Source: Saprospiraceae bacterium (GTDB lineage: Bacteria; Bacteroidota; Bacteroidia; Chitinophagales; Saprospiraceae). From it: a stretch of 64,000 bases of DNA. Of the stretch, positions 48,719 through 57,987 are shown piece by piece (positions within the stretch are counted from its first letter, which is position 1; each line of letters opens with the position of its first letter). The notes below the pieces were generated by a model that was not told the origin of the DNA, searched no databases, and saw only the letters and a program-made list of their open reading frames with translations. The stretch covers positions 1 to 64,000 of the forward strand of contig JADKGF010000013.1 of NCBI GenBank assembly GCA_016717105.1. Direction: 5' to 3'. The translations under genes were made by a program, and so were the position numbers.

Positions 48719-50590
48719 TCATTCATCTGTATATTTTATTCTCAAAAACACTGGTTCACGCAATGTACCATTTGTGGTGATAGAAGCGTACTGCACTTCG
48801 CATTGTTGGTCACAATCGATCCAAACCGTGTTCTGCGCATCTTCTACGCTGGCCGCAAATGGTTTTGCTATGATCGGTTTATCTTTTAAAATGGCGAATA
48901 TTTCCTTCATTTTAGCTTCGTCAAAGCCAGTGCCTACTTTCCCTAAATAGTTTTTGCCATCGATGGATGCAATATGTAGGGCACCAAAAAGTGGACTACG
49001 ATCGCCTTTACCTTTGGTAAATCCTACTATTATTGCATTAATTATTGTTCTCACTTTTATTTTTTGCCAATTAGCGCTTCTAGTGCTCTGATAGGCTGAA
49101 TGGATATTTTTTGCCATGATTCCTTCCAAATTATTGGCTTTTGCCGCTTCGAAGAGTGCTTCGCCATCATCAAATGTCTCACTAATTCTGATTTTGTTAT
49201 TAGGTTTGACGATGGCATGCAACCATTCCTTTCTTTTGTGAAGTGGTGAAGGACGACAATCTCTGCCATCGAGATACAGGATATCAAATACATAAAAGCT
49301 GACATTAAATTGGCTGACTGTAGTGGATTTGGAGTGCATTCGACTTATAATATTGGCAAAAATCGGGATGCCTTTTTCATCAAGAGAAACTAACTCACCA
49401 TCCAATACAAAGCAATCAGCATCGATGGCATTTAATTTTTCGCATATTTCAGGAAACTGCACTGTTATATCTCTCCCTGACCTACTATAAATCGCCACTT
49501 TTTCGTTGGTTTTTATAGCTTTTGCACGGATGCCGTCCCATTTTATTTCATAGACATAGTCCGATCCTTTGGGAATACTCAAGGCTTGGTCTGCGAGCAT
49601 AAAGTCAAAAGTATCCACATTCGGCATTACAAATGTAGGTTTAGGTTTTGGTTCTGACGTTTTATCAAAATTGCCTTTATTGGTCGATGATTTCACTACT
49701 TCCTGCACAGGTGCTTCATCTTTTACTAAGTGATGAATTTCTGTGGATAAGTTTTTGAAGTCTTTCCAAGGTTTTTGTTGTATCAAATAATCTACTGCAT
49801 TTCTGATATCAAACTGCGCGGATGAATGAATATCTTTCACATCATCAAAATGAAGCGGCATACTCACTGGTGCTCCAGGTTTTGCTCTCGTGCTAAGCGG
49901 GCAAACACAAGTCTGTGAGTCATGATTGCGATAGATGTCGATTAGGATTTTTCCTTGCCTTTTTTCTTTGCTAAGTTTTAATGTGCATTGGCTATTGAAA
50001 TTTATAAACTCCTGACCCAATTTTTTAGCGGTATCGAAGACTTCTATTCTCGAATACAATGGCAAAATGGGAACGTAAATATGAAGCCCTTTACTGCCAC
50101 TTGTCTTGACGTGTGGATGATAGCCTTTGTCGATCAACATGTTGTATAAATCAATCGCAGTCATCTTTATTGTATCAAAATTTATATCTTCTGACGGGTC
50201 TAAATCAAAAATTATGGTGTCAGGATTTGCCGGCGTTTGCATTTGGATGTTCATAGCATGTATTTCCAGACTTGCTAGATTGGCCAGATAGACCAAGTCG
50301 GCTTTTTTGTTAGGACAGATATAATTGATATCATCCTTCATGAAAAGATTGATCCATTCGGGTGTAAAATCAGGTGCATTTTTTGAATAAAACTTAGGGC
50401 CATCAATTCCATCCGGATATCTAATCAGGCTTAGTGGTCTGTCTGTCACTAAGGGTAACATATATTCAGATACTGAAATGTAATATTGGATGAGTTCGGC
50501 TTTGGTGATATTGTCAGCAGGCCACAATACCTTTTCCAGATTCGTGAGCTTTAATGTGATACCATCTACATTTGTATTGATTTGTGACAA
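48719..50590 (-). CDS. ligD: DNA ligase D, polymerase-ligase form without phosphoesterase domain
   Basis: The 623-residue protein has an N-terminal primase-like polymerase domain (residues about 10-290: IIFDLDPSEDI with metal-binding Asp, SGSKGLHIYVP) and then an ATP-dependent ligase domain (about 320-620). The nucleotidyl Lys is in YEIKWDGIRAKA near residue 350. The 3'-phosphoesterase domain, found between or before these domains in the Mycobacterium and Pseudomonas enzymes, is not present. It fills and seals breaks held by Ku. It starts 31 bases downstream of an outer-membrane protein gene. Confidence 0.92.
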   Translation of the reverse strand: MSQINTNVDGITLKLTNLEKVLWPADNITKAELIQYYISVSEYMLPLVTDRPLSLIRYPDGIDGPKFYSKNAPDFTPEWINLFMKDDINYICPNKKADLVYLANLASLEIHAMNIQMQTPANPDTIIFDLDPSEDINFDTIKMTAIDLYNMLIDKGYHPHVKTSGSKGLHIYVPILPLYSRIEVFDTAKKLGQEFINFNSQCTLKLSKEKRQGKILIDIYRNHDSQTCVCPLSTRAKPGAPVSMPLHFDDVKDIHSSAQFDIRNAVDYLIQQKPWKDFKNLSTEIHHLVKDEAPVQEVVKSSTNKGNFDKTSEPKPKPTFVMPNVDTFDFMLADQALSIPKGSDYVYEIKWDGIRAKAIKTNEKVAIYSRSGRDITVQFPEICEKLNAIDADCFVLDGELVSLDEKGIPIFANIISRMHSKSTTVSQFNVSFYVFDILYLDGRDCRPSPLHKRKEWLHAIVKPNNKIRISETFDDGEALFEAAKANNLEGIMAKNIHSAYQSTRSANWQKIKVRTIINAIIVGFTKGKGDRSPLFGALHIASIDGKNYLGKVGTGFDEAKMKEIFAILKDKPIIAKPFAASVEDAQNTVWIDCDQQCEVQYASITTNGTLREPVFLRIKYTDE

Positions 50591-50621
50591 ACTGATCTAA
50601 TTGTTTAAATAAATTTAGACG

Positions 50622-51452
50622 TTAAAATCCAAAATAGCTACCGAATAAGATATTATATTGGTGAAAGAAAAAATATTGATTTGCACTATCATTGGTGGAA
50701 TAAGTTGTTCTGATGTCATTCATATTTATATAGCCCAACTTATATTCAGATTGGATAAAGAAGTAATTGCCGATTTTGACTTGAAGGGCAGCTAGGAAAT
50801 TGGTACCAAAGCCGGCGAGGTGAAACTTGTCGTGACGTTCAAAATTGAGTAGGGTAGCATCCGTTCGTGGCACAAGGACGCCGAGCCCCAAACCAGTGTT
50901 TGCCAGTAGAGAAATTTTCTTCCATTTAAGTAGATCAAATTGTTTTCTTACATCTACATTGAGATAATTTAGTCCATCGGTATGTTCAAATTCCAAAAAA
51001 CCTTTGCCCAAAATAACTGAATTGTCATTGTATTCGCCATCATAACCTGAATTCGTATCATGAATGTAACCTGCTATTTTTACAATTTGATTTGGTCTAG
51101 CTACATACTTCATATGATCTGCCCCTAATGAAATACTCCAAGATTCGTTAATAAAATAACCTAATCTGAAATTGTATTGAGGAATAGTCAGGTTTGAAGG
51201 ATTGAGATAAATGCGTGGGCTAAAGTTACTTTGTTTGTCATCTGCTACCACATCTTTCAAGATAAAATCATAGGATTGCCCTTTAAAATGAATATCAGAT
51301 TGCGTATAGACTTCCTTATTCCAGCCCCAGTAAATATAAAATCTACCTTTGTTGGGCTTCAGCATGTGTGTCTGTACTTCCTGTGAGATTGCCAAAACAT
51401 TACCTACAAAAAGACAAGCGAGTAAAATTAGGATTTTTTGGTTAGCTTTCAT
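50622..51452 (-). CDS. Putative outer-membrane beta-barrel protein
   Basis: The 276-residue protein has a signal peptide (MKANQKILILLACLFVGNVL) and then alternating strands with many aromatic residues (FYIYWGWNKEVYTQSDIHFK; FRLGYFINESWSISLGADHM). It ends in LFGSYFGF, with terminal Phe. It resembles small eight- to ten-strand barrels of the porin-like type, function unknown. ligD starts 31 bases downstream on the same strand, perhaps cotranscribed without functional link. Confidence 0.65.
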   Translation of the reverse strand: MKANQKILILLACLFVGNVLAISQEVQTHMLKPNKGRFYIYWGWNKEVYTQSDIHFKGQSYDFILKDVVADDKQSNFSPRIYLNPSNLTIPQYNFRLGYFINESWSISLGADHMKYVARPNQIVKIAGYIHDTNSGYDGEYNDNSVILGKGFLEFEHTDGLNYLNVDVRKQFDLLKWKKISLLANTGLGLGVLVPRTDATLLNFERHDKFHLAGFGTNFLAALQVKIGNYFFIQSEYKLGYINMNDIRTTYSTNDSANQYFFFHQYNILFGSYFGF

Positions 51453-51643
51453 TGCGAAAATTTTGTGATATATCTTAAAACAAGGTGTGCATAAATATAA
51501 TATGTGGTAAAACCAATGGTATTTCCTATTTTCTGATACTATTTACCTTCAGTTAGACACACTAAAATATCGTACCTTGAGTTACAGAACACAAGGTAAT
51601 GTTGTAGCAAATTTTTTCCAAATTTAAAGTGCAGTAAATTGCT

Positions 51644-51651
51644 TATTTTTG
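51644..51651 (+). promoter_or_regulatory. Promoter -7 element (TATTTTTG) of the ABC-F gene
   Basis: TATTTTTG lies 57 bases before ATG 51709 and fits the TAnnTTTG pattern. The upstream -33 element is not distinct. Confidence 0.4.
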
Positions 51652-51708
51652 CATTTTTTTCGGAGTAAGTGCCGATATTTGAAGTAAGAATTTAACAAAT
51701 CGCATCAC

Positions 51709-53622
51709 ATGTATTACGTCAGGGACATCACAGTAAAATACGGAGAAAGAGTGCTATTGGACGAAGTGAGTTTTATGATCAGTCCTAAAGAACGCATCGG
51801 ACTCATAGGTCGCAATGGAGCAGGCAAATCTACGTTACTAAAAATTATTGCCAGTGAGAGCCGGCCGGATAGTGGATTTCTGGAGTTTCCATCAAAAACA
51901 ACCATTGGATACTTACGTCAAGAATTTGAGCTCAACGAGACTAGAATTCTACTTGATGAAGCTATGTCATGTCATGAAGAAGCATTTTTGATCCAAAATC
52001 AATTGGATGCTATCAACTTGGAGTTGGGCGAACGACAAGATTTCGAGAGCGATTCTTACGCAAGACTACTTGAAGATCTTTCATCACTGACAGGAAGATT
52101 GGAGCATTTTAATTACGCCACACTTGAAGTAGAAACCCGAAAGATCCTTAAAGGACTTGGGTTTACGGACCTTGATTTCGCCCGCAAAGTATCAGAGTTT
52201 AGCGGTGGATGGAAGATGCGTATCGAGCTAGCCAAACTACTCCTAAGAAGTCCAGAGCTTTTGATGCTGGACGAACCTACAAACCACTTGGACATCGAGT
52301 CTATCATTTGGCTGGAAAATTACCTGATCGATTATCCAGGTACCGTCATCGTCATATCTCACGATATTCAGTTTTTGGAAAATGTGTGCAACCGAATCAT
52401 AGAAGTGGAAGCCGGTGATGTCTATGATTATAAGCTGAGATATAGCCAATTTATTTCCGAAAAGGAAAAACAAAAGACCATACAGCAATCAGCATACGAA
52501 AACCAACAGCGTGATATCGCACAAAAAGAAAAGACCATTTCGAGATTTATGGCTAAGGCCACGAAAACAAAAATGGCGCAAAGTATGCAGAAGCAACTGC
52601 AAAAAATAGATAAGATAGAAGCGCCTGTCGAATTGTCCAAGGCGATGAATATCCGATTCGCTGAGGTGCCGAGGTCGGGTAGAGATGTAATCAGAACCGT
52701 TAATGTTTCGAAGTCATTTGGCGAGAAAACAGTTTTTAGTGATATAAATGTTGTCATAGAAAGAGGCGATAGAGTTGCTTTTGTAGGCCAGAATGGTCAA
52801 GGAAAAACGACGATGGCCAAGATTATTGCTGGATTATTGCCCGCATCATCTGGTAATATAGAACAAGGATCAAACATGTTTTTGTCATTTTACGCACAAA
52901 ATCAATCCGAGCTCTTGGATCTAAAAAGTACCGTACTTCAGATCATGGAAGATAAGGCGCCTGAAGAAATGCGATCACGAGTCAGAAATATCCTAGGTTC
53001 TTTTTTGTTTTCTGGTGACGATGTAGAGAAAAAAGTATCGGTACTCTCAGGTGGTGAAAGAGCAAGGCTGGCAATGGCGTCGCTTATCATGCGCCCGTGC
53101 AATTTTTTGATATTGGACGAACCGACCAACCACTTAGACATCTATTCAAAGGAGATATTAAAAAATGCACTTAAGGAATACACAGGGTCATTATTAGTGA
53201 TCTCACACGACAGAGAGTTTTTGTCGGGATTGACATCCAAAGTGATCGAGTTTAAAGACGGATCTACACGCGAATATCTGGGCGATATCGAATATTTCCT
53301 ATCTAAGAAGAATATGGATAATATGCGTTCTGTCGAATTGCAAAAGACAGATAATGAAGAAAGTAAGTCATCAGATAAGACCAAGAAAAAGCTGGATTCA
53401 GAAGATGAACGCCGTATCAAAAAGCAAATAAATCAGGTGGAAAAGGAGATTTCTCGACTCGAAAATGACATAGCGCTTATAGAAATATCATTGGCTGACC
53501 CCAATTTCTACGCTACACCACAGTTCATGGAGACCAACAAAACCTATAAAATCAAACAAGACCAATTGGAAGCCAAGATGCTTGAATGGGAAACACTCGC
53601 TTTTGAATTGGAAGGATTTTAA
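51709..53622 (+). CDS. ABC-F family ATPase (translation factor type)
   Basis: The 637-residue protein has two ABC ATPase domains and no membrane part. Walker A motifs are GRNGAGKST and GQNGQGKTT, signatures FSGGWKMRIELAKLL and LSGGERARLAMASL, and Walker B LLMLDEPTNHLD and FLILDEPTNHLD. The inter-domain P-site arm lies about residues 240-320 (ISRFMAKATKTKMAQSMQKQ). A charged coiled coil follows the second domain (residues about 560-637), as in Uup-like members. ABC-F proteins act on the ribosome; which subgroup this is I cannot say. The gene is convergent with SUI1, three bases apart. Confidence 0.88.
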   Translation: MYYVRDITVKYGERVLLDEVSFMISPKERIGLIGRNGAGKSTLLKIIASESRPDSGFLEFPSKTTIGYLRQEFELNETRILLDEAMSCHEEAFLIQNQLDAINLELGERQDFESDSYARLLEDLSSLTGRLEHFNYATLEVETRKILKGLGFTDLDFARKVSEFSGGWKMRIELAKLLLRSPELLMLDEPTNHLDIESIIWLENYLIDYPGTVIVISHDIQFLENVCNRIIEVEAGDVYDYKLRYSQFISEKEKQKTIQQSAYENQQRDIAQKEKTISRFMAKATKTKMAQSMQKQLQKIDKIEAPVELSKAMNIRFAEVPRSGRDVIRTVNVSKSFGEKTVFSDINVVIERGDRVAFVGQNGQGKTTMAKIIAGLLPASSGNIEQGSNMFLSFYAQNQSELLDLKSTVLQIMEDKAPEEMRSRVRNILGSFLFSGDDVEKKVSVLSGGERARLAMASLIMRPCNFLILDEPTNHLDIYSKEILKNALKEYTGSLLVISHDREFLSGLTSKVIEFKDGSTREYLGDIEYFLSKKNMDNMRSVELQKTDNEESKSSDKTKKKLDSEDERRIKKQINQVEKEISRLENDIALIEISLADPNFYATPQFMETNKTYKIKQDQLEAKMLEWETLAFELEGF

Positions 53623-53625
53623 GGA

Positions 53626-53976
53626 CTAGCCACCAGCTTTTTTTGCTTGTTTATAGCCCATGTCAAGTAGGATTTGCATGACCTTGTCTCGGTGATTGCC
53701 TTGAAGCAAGATCTCGCCATCTTTGACAGCACCACCTACGCCGCACTTTGTTTTTAGTGTTTTACCCAAAGATTCCAGTACTGTCTCAGGGCCAGTAAAT
53801 CCTTTTATCAAGGTAACTTCCTTGCCGCCTCTTTGTTTTTTGTCTATGTGGACGCGGAGTATCTGTAGTGCAGGATTAAATACGGATTTTGGTTCTTCTT
53901 CCTCTTCAGGGGCATTTTCAGGATTTCCCAATAATCTGAAATCATCCCAAGAGATCTTGACTTCTTTTTTACTCAT
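53626..53976 (-). CDS. Translation initiation factor SUI1/eIF1-like (YciH)
   Basis: The 116-residue protein has an acidic N-terminal part (NPENAPEEEEEPKSVFNPA) and a SUI1 domain: VHIDKKQRGGKEVTLIKGFT, LKTKCGVGGAVKDGEILLQG, VMQILLDMGYKQAKKAGG. Bacterial SUI1 proteins are thought to influence start-codon choice; the role is not settled. The serine hydrolase gene lies 24 bases downstream on the same strand. Confidence 0.9.
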   Translation of the reverse strand: MSKKEVKISWDDFRLLGNPENAPEEEEEPKSVFNPALQILRVHIDKKQRGGKEVTLIKGFTGPETVLESLGKTLKTKCGVGGAVKDGEILLQGNHRDKVMQILLDMGYKQAKKAGG

Positions 53977-54000
53977 TGATTCAGCCGGTTTATAAGTGAA

Positions 54001-55089
54001 TTAAGCTTTTATTCGTTTCCAATTGTAATTGATCATACGCAGTATCTGCAATCCCAAATCATCTGTACCAACCCACGAATTGGCCAAAATAATGACGGCA
54101 GTATTGGTCTCTCGCACTAAGCCAACAAATGCTGAATGACCCGAAGTCTTTCCCGTATGAGTCAGGATATCGAAGTCGTTCATGTGAATGGTATGCCAGC
54201 CCATTTGAATGCCTAGTCTGTCATTAAAACTCTTTGCATTTTGTTCTCCCATCAAGCTTGAGTCCAATGCTGGTTTGTCTAGAAATCCATTTACAAACTG
54301 AACCAAATCTGTTGGAGTCGTTTTGATACCTTCAGAAGCTTTGAAAGATGAAAAGATCCAAGGTGGCGTGACTTTCTGGCTTCTATCATAGCCAGGAGCA
54401 ATCAGGTTTTGCTTCTTTTCAGGAAAATCTACAAAGGAATTGCCCATAGACAGTGGTAAAAATATGGCTTCTCTGATGGCGTCATCGAAACTCTTGCCAG
54501 TTACTTTTTCGGCTATTAGTTCCAACAATGCATAATTTGTATGGCTATACACAAAGCTGTTTTTTTCAGGAATATAATCTCTATAATACTTCAGTAAATC
54601 AGTGTAGGTATAATGTGCATATGGGCTGCGGAGATCTTTTTCCTTTTTGCCAAAAAATGCTGGCCTTTTCGGAAAACCGGATTGATGATGAATAAGGTCA
54701 GAAATAGTGAGTTTTGTGAGACGTGGGTTTTGGAAGTCAAGTGGAATATAATTATTTACAGGATCTTCCAAGGACATTTTGCCTTCTTTGACCAATGTCG
54801 AGATCAAAGTTGCCGTAAATACCTTAGTGACGCTACCTATTTCAAAAATATCATCAGCCGTCAATTGTACATGGTCGCCTTTTATTTTATTTCCAAAAGC
54901 ATAATGAAACACACGGTCATTGTCTATAACACTTACTATAAATCCAGGTGTTTTTTTGAAGTCTATCTCTGTGTCGAAACGGATGATTTTGTCTATTTCT
55001 GTACGCAAATCATCAGATTGCCCCAAAAGGCTGACTTGCATAAAAGTAAGTATAAACAACAAAATAGATGCCCTAAAATATGTATTCAT
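54001..55089 (-). CDS. Serine hydrolase of the beta-lactamase/class C superfamily
   Basis: The 362-residue secreted protein has a signal peptide (MNTYFRASILLFILTFMQVS). Its catalytic motifs are SVTKVFTA (Ser-x-x-Lys), YSHTNYALLE (Tyr-x-Asn) and LTHTGKTSGHSAF (His-Thr-Gly, where lactamases have Lys-Thr-Gly). This is the pattern of class C-like peptidases and esterases in the periplasm. Whether it acts on peptidoglycan peptides, D-amino peptides or esters is unknown. ATG 55089 is used because it gives a normal signal peptide. Confidence 0.85.
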   Translation of the reverse strand: MNTYFRASILLFILTFMQVSLLGQSDDLRTEIDKIIRFDTEIDFKKTPGFIVSVIDNDRVFHYAFGNKIKGDHVQLTADDIFEIGSVTKVFTATLISTLVKEGKMSLEDPVNNYIPLDFQNPRLTKLTISDLIHHQSGFPKRPAFFGKKEKDLRSPYAHYTYTDLLKYYRDYIPEKNSFVYSHTNYALLELIAEKVTGKSFDDAIREAIFLPLSMGNSFVDFPEKKQNLIAPGYDRSQKVTPPWIFSSFKASEGIKTTPTDLVQFVNGFLDKPALDSSLMGEQNAKSFNDRLGIQMGWHTIHMNDFDILTHTGKTSGHSAFVGLVRETNTAVIILANSWVGTDDLGLQILRMINYNWKRIKA

Positions 55090-55136
55090 AACACAAAAAT
55101 AACGCATTTTTTCGAAACTGCAACAGATTTAGGTTG

Positions 55137-55304
55137 AACCTGAAATATGCATTAGAAAATCTATTACGAAGCTAACTTGCTTCAAATCAGAAGCTTCGCC
55201 AACTTATCTTCTGTAACCATAGCGATGCTATGCTTTTCGAATTTAAGTCGCTGATTTATTGCAATTTAACTTCTCACTACGAATCCTAACGCATAATTCA
55301 GGTT
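55137..55304. repeat. MITE-like element with 19-bp terminal inverted repeats
   Basis: The left end reads AACCTGAAATATGCATTAG (55137-55155). The right end (55286-55304), read on the other strand, is the same except for two substitutions. The 168-bp interval has no gene. Inside it are shorter palindromes (GAAGC/GCTTC around 55170-55200, AGCGATGCTATGCT near 55220). No clear target duplication flanks it. This suggests a non-autonomous element, origin unknown. Confidence 0.45.
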
Positions 55305-55418
55305 AAATGGTGTAGAATATGAAAAGGTATTGCATTTATAATACACTGATGTCCTATCACAGAATAAATAATGTATCAGGGCTACATGAAACATTGATAT
55401 CCAATGATTGCGATAGGG

Positions 55419-55485
55419 ATTTTTTTCATACAAATGCTAAAAAAAGCGAAAGTTGATATATATTTGTGTCGGAGATGAACAAGTT
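55419..55485 (+). promoter_or_regulatory. 67-bp promoter-bearing repeat, copy 1
   Basis: This 67-bp stretch recurs at 58495-58561 with about five substitutions. It contains CAAATGCTAAAAAAAGCG, a short stem-forming GCTAAAAAAAGC, and TATATTTG at 55459-55466, a good -7 element. It lies 14 bases before the first cassette-type gene, so it probably drives that gene. Confidence 0.55.
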
Positions 55486-55499
55486 ATCAGCAAAAGAAA

Positions 55500-56752
55500 A
55501 TGAAGGAATTCGTGCGTAACCCAAAATTTATTGTCCCAAGAAATTTAACAAATACTTGCAAAAGTAAATTTGAATTCATCTATGAATCAAATCAGCTAAA
55601 AACAAAAAAAGGGAAAAATAATCATGATAAATTACAATTCCAAAAGAACCTATATGAAAAACTTAAAGAGTCAAATAGAAATATTTATCGCACCGATGTT
55701 GCTCTTTTAATTAAAATATCAATATATCAAGCCAATGCTCCATCAATTCAAAGTGTAGCCAAGCACTATATTGACTTAATTTGTAAAACCATTCCTGAAA
55801 CAGGAATAAAAAAGACAATATCTAATTTTAAAGATGATTTGCAGATCAAATATTTAAATGTAGAATATTCAGAAAATACTGAAGGAAAATCACGTATTCA
55901 ATTTACAATTTTATCTTATCACTTATTTAAAGAAAGAGTTCACCTAGTTAAATGGTTTAATTTGTACCATAAGAATACCCACAATGATTATGAAGAAAAT
56001 GAAGATATGCCTATTGAAGATGAAAGTTTGAGTGAATATGGAAATCATTTGACTTCATCAATTGCTAATTCGAATGATTTCGAGTATTGGAAATTTTGGA
56101 ATCAAAGAAATACACAAAAGGCCTTTCTACACAATAATAAAATAACAAATAAATCAATTGTTGATATTTTTTATCCTGAAACTCCTAGTCAAGAAGATTT
56201 GTCTAAGCCTTTAGAAAGACTTCAAGGTCTAAACTTTGATAATATAATCTATGAATTAAATATTGATACATTTCAATTCAACTTTGGATCACTTCCATCA
56301 CGAGAAGGAGAAGGTAATGAATATAAAAAAAACATAAAAAATCAAGTTCAAGAGTATTTAAAAATAAAAACTTTCTTATTCCAACTCTAAATCCTATTGG
56401 ATTAACTGTTTTGGTAAAACAAGGAATGACACAGCACAAAGATTTAGATAATATAGCTCGAGAAATAATACAAGTAATATTTGAACTACTAAATCCACCA
56501 ACAAGCTTGTGGAATTCGCTTCAAAAAGTCGAACTCGAAAAGATTAATAGTTATTATTCAAAAGCAAAAGTTGCTTCATTTTATCCCAAAACTGGTTTTT
56601 TAAAGTATAAGGTTATATATCTGCCTCCTACCGAAAATTCACAAGATGAGTTCGTAAGACTAAATATACACAATGCAGATTATTTTTATGAATTTGAAAG
56701 TTATTTGGATAGAAGAATTAGCAAAATGAAAAATGAAAGTGAATTCAGCTGA
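55500..56752 (+). CDS. Cassette gene A: possible RusA-like nuclease-fold protein, one frameshift
   Basis: Two frames (55500-56390 and 56411-56752) read as one product of about 417 residues if one base is corrected in the A-rich tract near 56365-56372, giving LIPTLNPIGLTVLVKQGM. The C-terminal part holds VLVKQGMTQHKDLDNIAREI; the DLDN helix with preceding acidic and Gln residues recalls RusA-type Holliday-junction resolvases. The N-terminal part has the parallel LIKISIYQANAPSIQSVAKH without the acids, suggesting an internal duplication with one inactive half. This assignment is tentative. A promoter repeat precedes it and an attC-like site begins at its stop codon. Confidence 0.5.
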
Positions 56753-56812
56753 TAACAAGCGATTTAACTACAGCCTATCGAGGACGGCCGTCGTAAATCG
56801 CAGCCGTTATGC
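56750..56812 (+). repeat. attC-like recombination site 1
   Basis: The site runs from TGATAAC, overlapping the stop codon of the preceding gene, to GTTATGC. ATAAC pairs with GTTAT, and after an unpaired spacer GCGATTTA pairs with TAAATCGC. This imperfect 63-bp inverted repeat, ending in a GTT core on the far side of the gene, is the layout of integron cassette sites. Confidence 0.65.
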
Positions 56813-56925
56813 GTCATTTGACAAAAAACTGAAATGGGACAAAGTTCAATCTTTTACGAAATAAATAAAACGGATTTTATTAAAATAAGATCTGATATAT
56901 CGTTATTCAAAATTCCCCTCTGTTG

Positions 56926-56946
56926 GCGCAAGTTTGCAACTTGTGC
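56926..56946. repeat. REP-like hairpin (GCGCAAGTT/AACTTGTGC)
   Basis: This is a near-perfect 9-bp stem with a TGC loop. Related, more decayed forms occur near 57903-57965 (GGCGCAAGTC, CATCTTGTGC, CAACTTGTGC) and near 60955 (GTGCAATTTGTGC). All lie between cassette genes, suggesting a dispersed palindromic repeat. Confidence 0.4.
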
Positions 56947-57007
56947 TTGCTATCTCTGCGTCCGCTCCATATCACAGCCCCATTACTCACCAGATAAAAA
57001 CGAAATA

Positions 57008-57889
57008 ATGAAATTCCAATTCCTATTCATAATCTCTATTATTATTTTTTCTGACTGTTTTTCTCAAAACAATACAGTCAAAAAAAAGGACTATGAAACT
57101 ATATTTGATGAAGGGATTTATGTAGAAAAATTTGATTCAACTAACATTTCAGAAAATAGATTTACTGCAAATAATCAAATCTACCTGGAAGGGAACAAAC
57201 TTACCTATGATTATTATTATGAAAATCGTGATGGTACAAGGTATAAATTTCAAGAATTAAAAGGTGCGGGAGATTTAGGTTTCAATGAAAAGGGAAAAGC
57301 TTGGGTTTTTGTACCGATTGATTGTTTAAGTGAGAATACGATAGATAAATTAATACTTACTGTTAAATACGGCTTAAAGCCTATGATTAACAACGATCCT
57401 GATTACAACCAAACGGTAATATCTTATGACTATCCACAAATTAGTGGCAAGGAAACTTTTAGTTCTTCGACCGGCTTAATCGAAAACGAAAAAAATATTT
57501 GGGTACATCCTCCAAGAGATAAATTTTTTCGAATTTTAGAAATAAACCCCTTTCCATATATACAGGCACCTTATGAGATTGGAAATAAATGGAATTGGTC
57601 ATTAAAGATTGGCAGTTTTTGGGGAGATTCAAGATGGAAAACATGGGATGAATCAATAGAAAACACTTACATGTACGAAATTAAAGAAAAGAAAAAGATT
57701 AAACTTGCAATCGGTGAAGTTGAATGCTACGTTATTCAATCAACTGCAAATAGTTCAATCGGTCAAACACATTTAACAGCATACTTTAGCATGGATATGG
57801 GATTTGTAAAATTAGATTACACAAATATCGATTCAACTAAGACTGTTTTAGAACTAATTAAATTTGATAAAAAGAAGAACAATGAGTAA
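57008..57889 (+). CDS. Cassette gene B: secreted or lipid-anchored protein of unknown function
   Basis: The 293-residue protein has an N-terminal export signal (MKFQFLFIISIIIFSDCFSQ). The Cys in IFSDC could be a lipobox, or the signal may be cut after CFSQ. The rest is a soluble, Tyr- and Asn-rich, mainly beta sequence (YLEGNKLTYDYYYENRDGTR; GNKWNWSLKIGSFWGDSRWK). I do not recognise it. The longer frame from 56834 is rejected because it would translate the REP-like hairpin ahead of the signal peptide. No clear attC-like site follows. Confidence 0.55.
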   Translation: MKFQFLFIISIIIFSDCFSQNNTVKKKDYETIFDEGIYVEKFDSTNISENRFTANNQIYLEGNKLTYDYYYENRDGTRYKFQELKGAGDLGFNEKGKAWVFVPIDCLSENTIDKLILTVKYGLKPMINNDPDYNQTVISYDYPQISGKETFSSSTGLIENEKNIWVHPPRDKFFRILEINPFPYIQAPYEIGNKWNWSLKIGSFWGDSRWKTWDESIENTYMYEIKEKKKIKLAIGEVECYVIQSTANSSIGQTHLTAYFSMDMGFVKLDYTNIDSTKTVLELIKFDKKKNNE

Positions 57890-57987
57890 CATTATAACCT
57901 TTGCTGGCGCAAGTCATGCTAAAGCTTGATGCGATTTGCATCTTGTGCATTTCTAGCAACTTGTGCCTTTCTATAATTTTACAACTC

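Noticed and set aside
56834..57007. N-terminal extension of cassette gene B
   Set aside because: It translates a REP-like hairpin and sits ahead of a normal signal peptide that starts at 57008.
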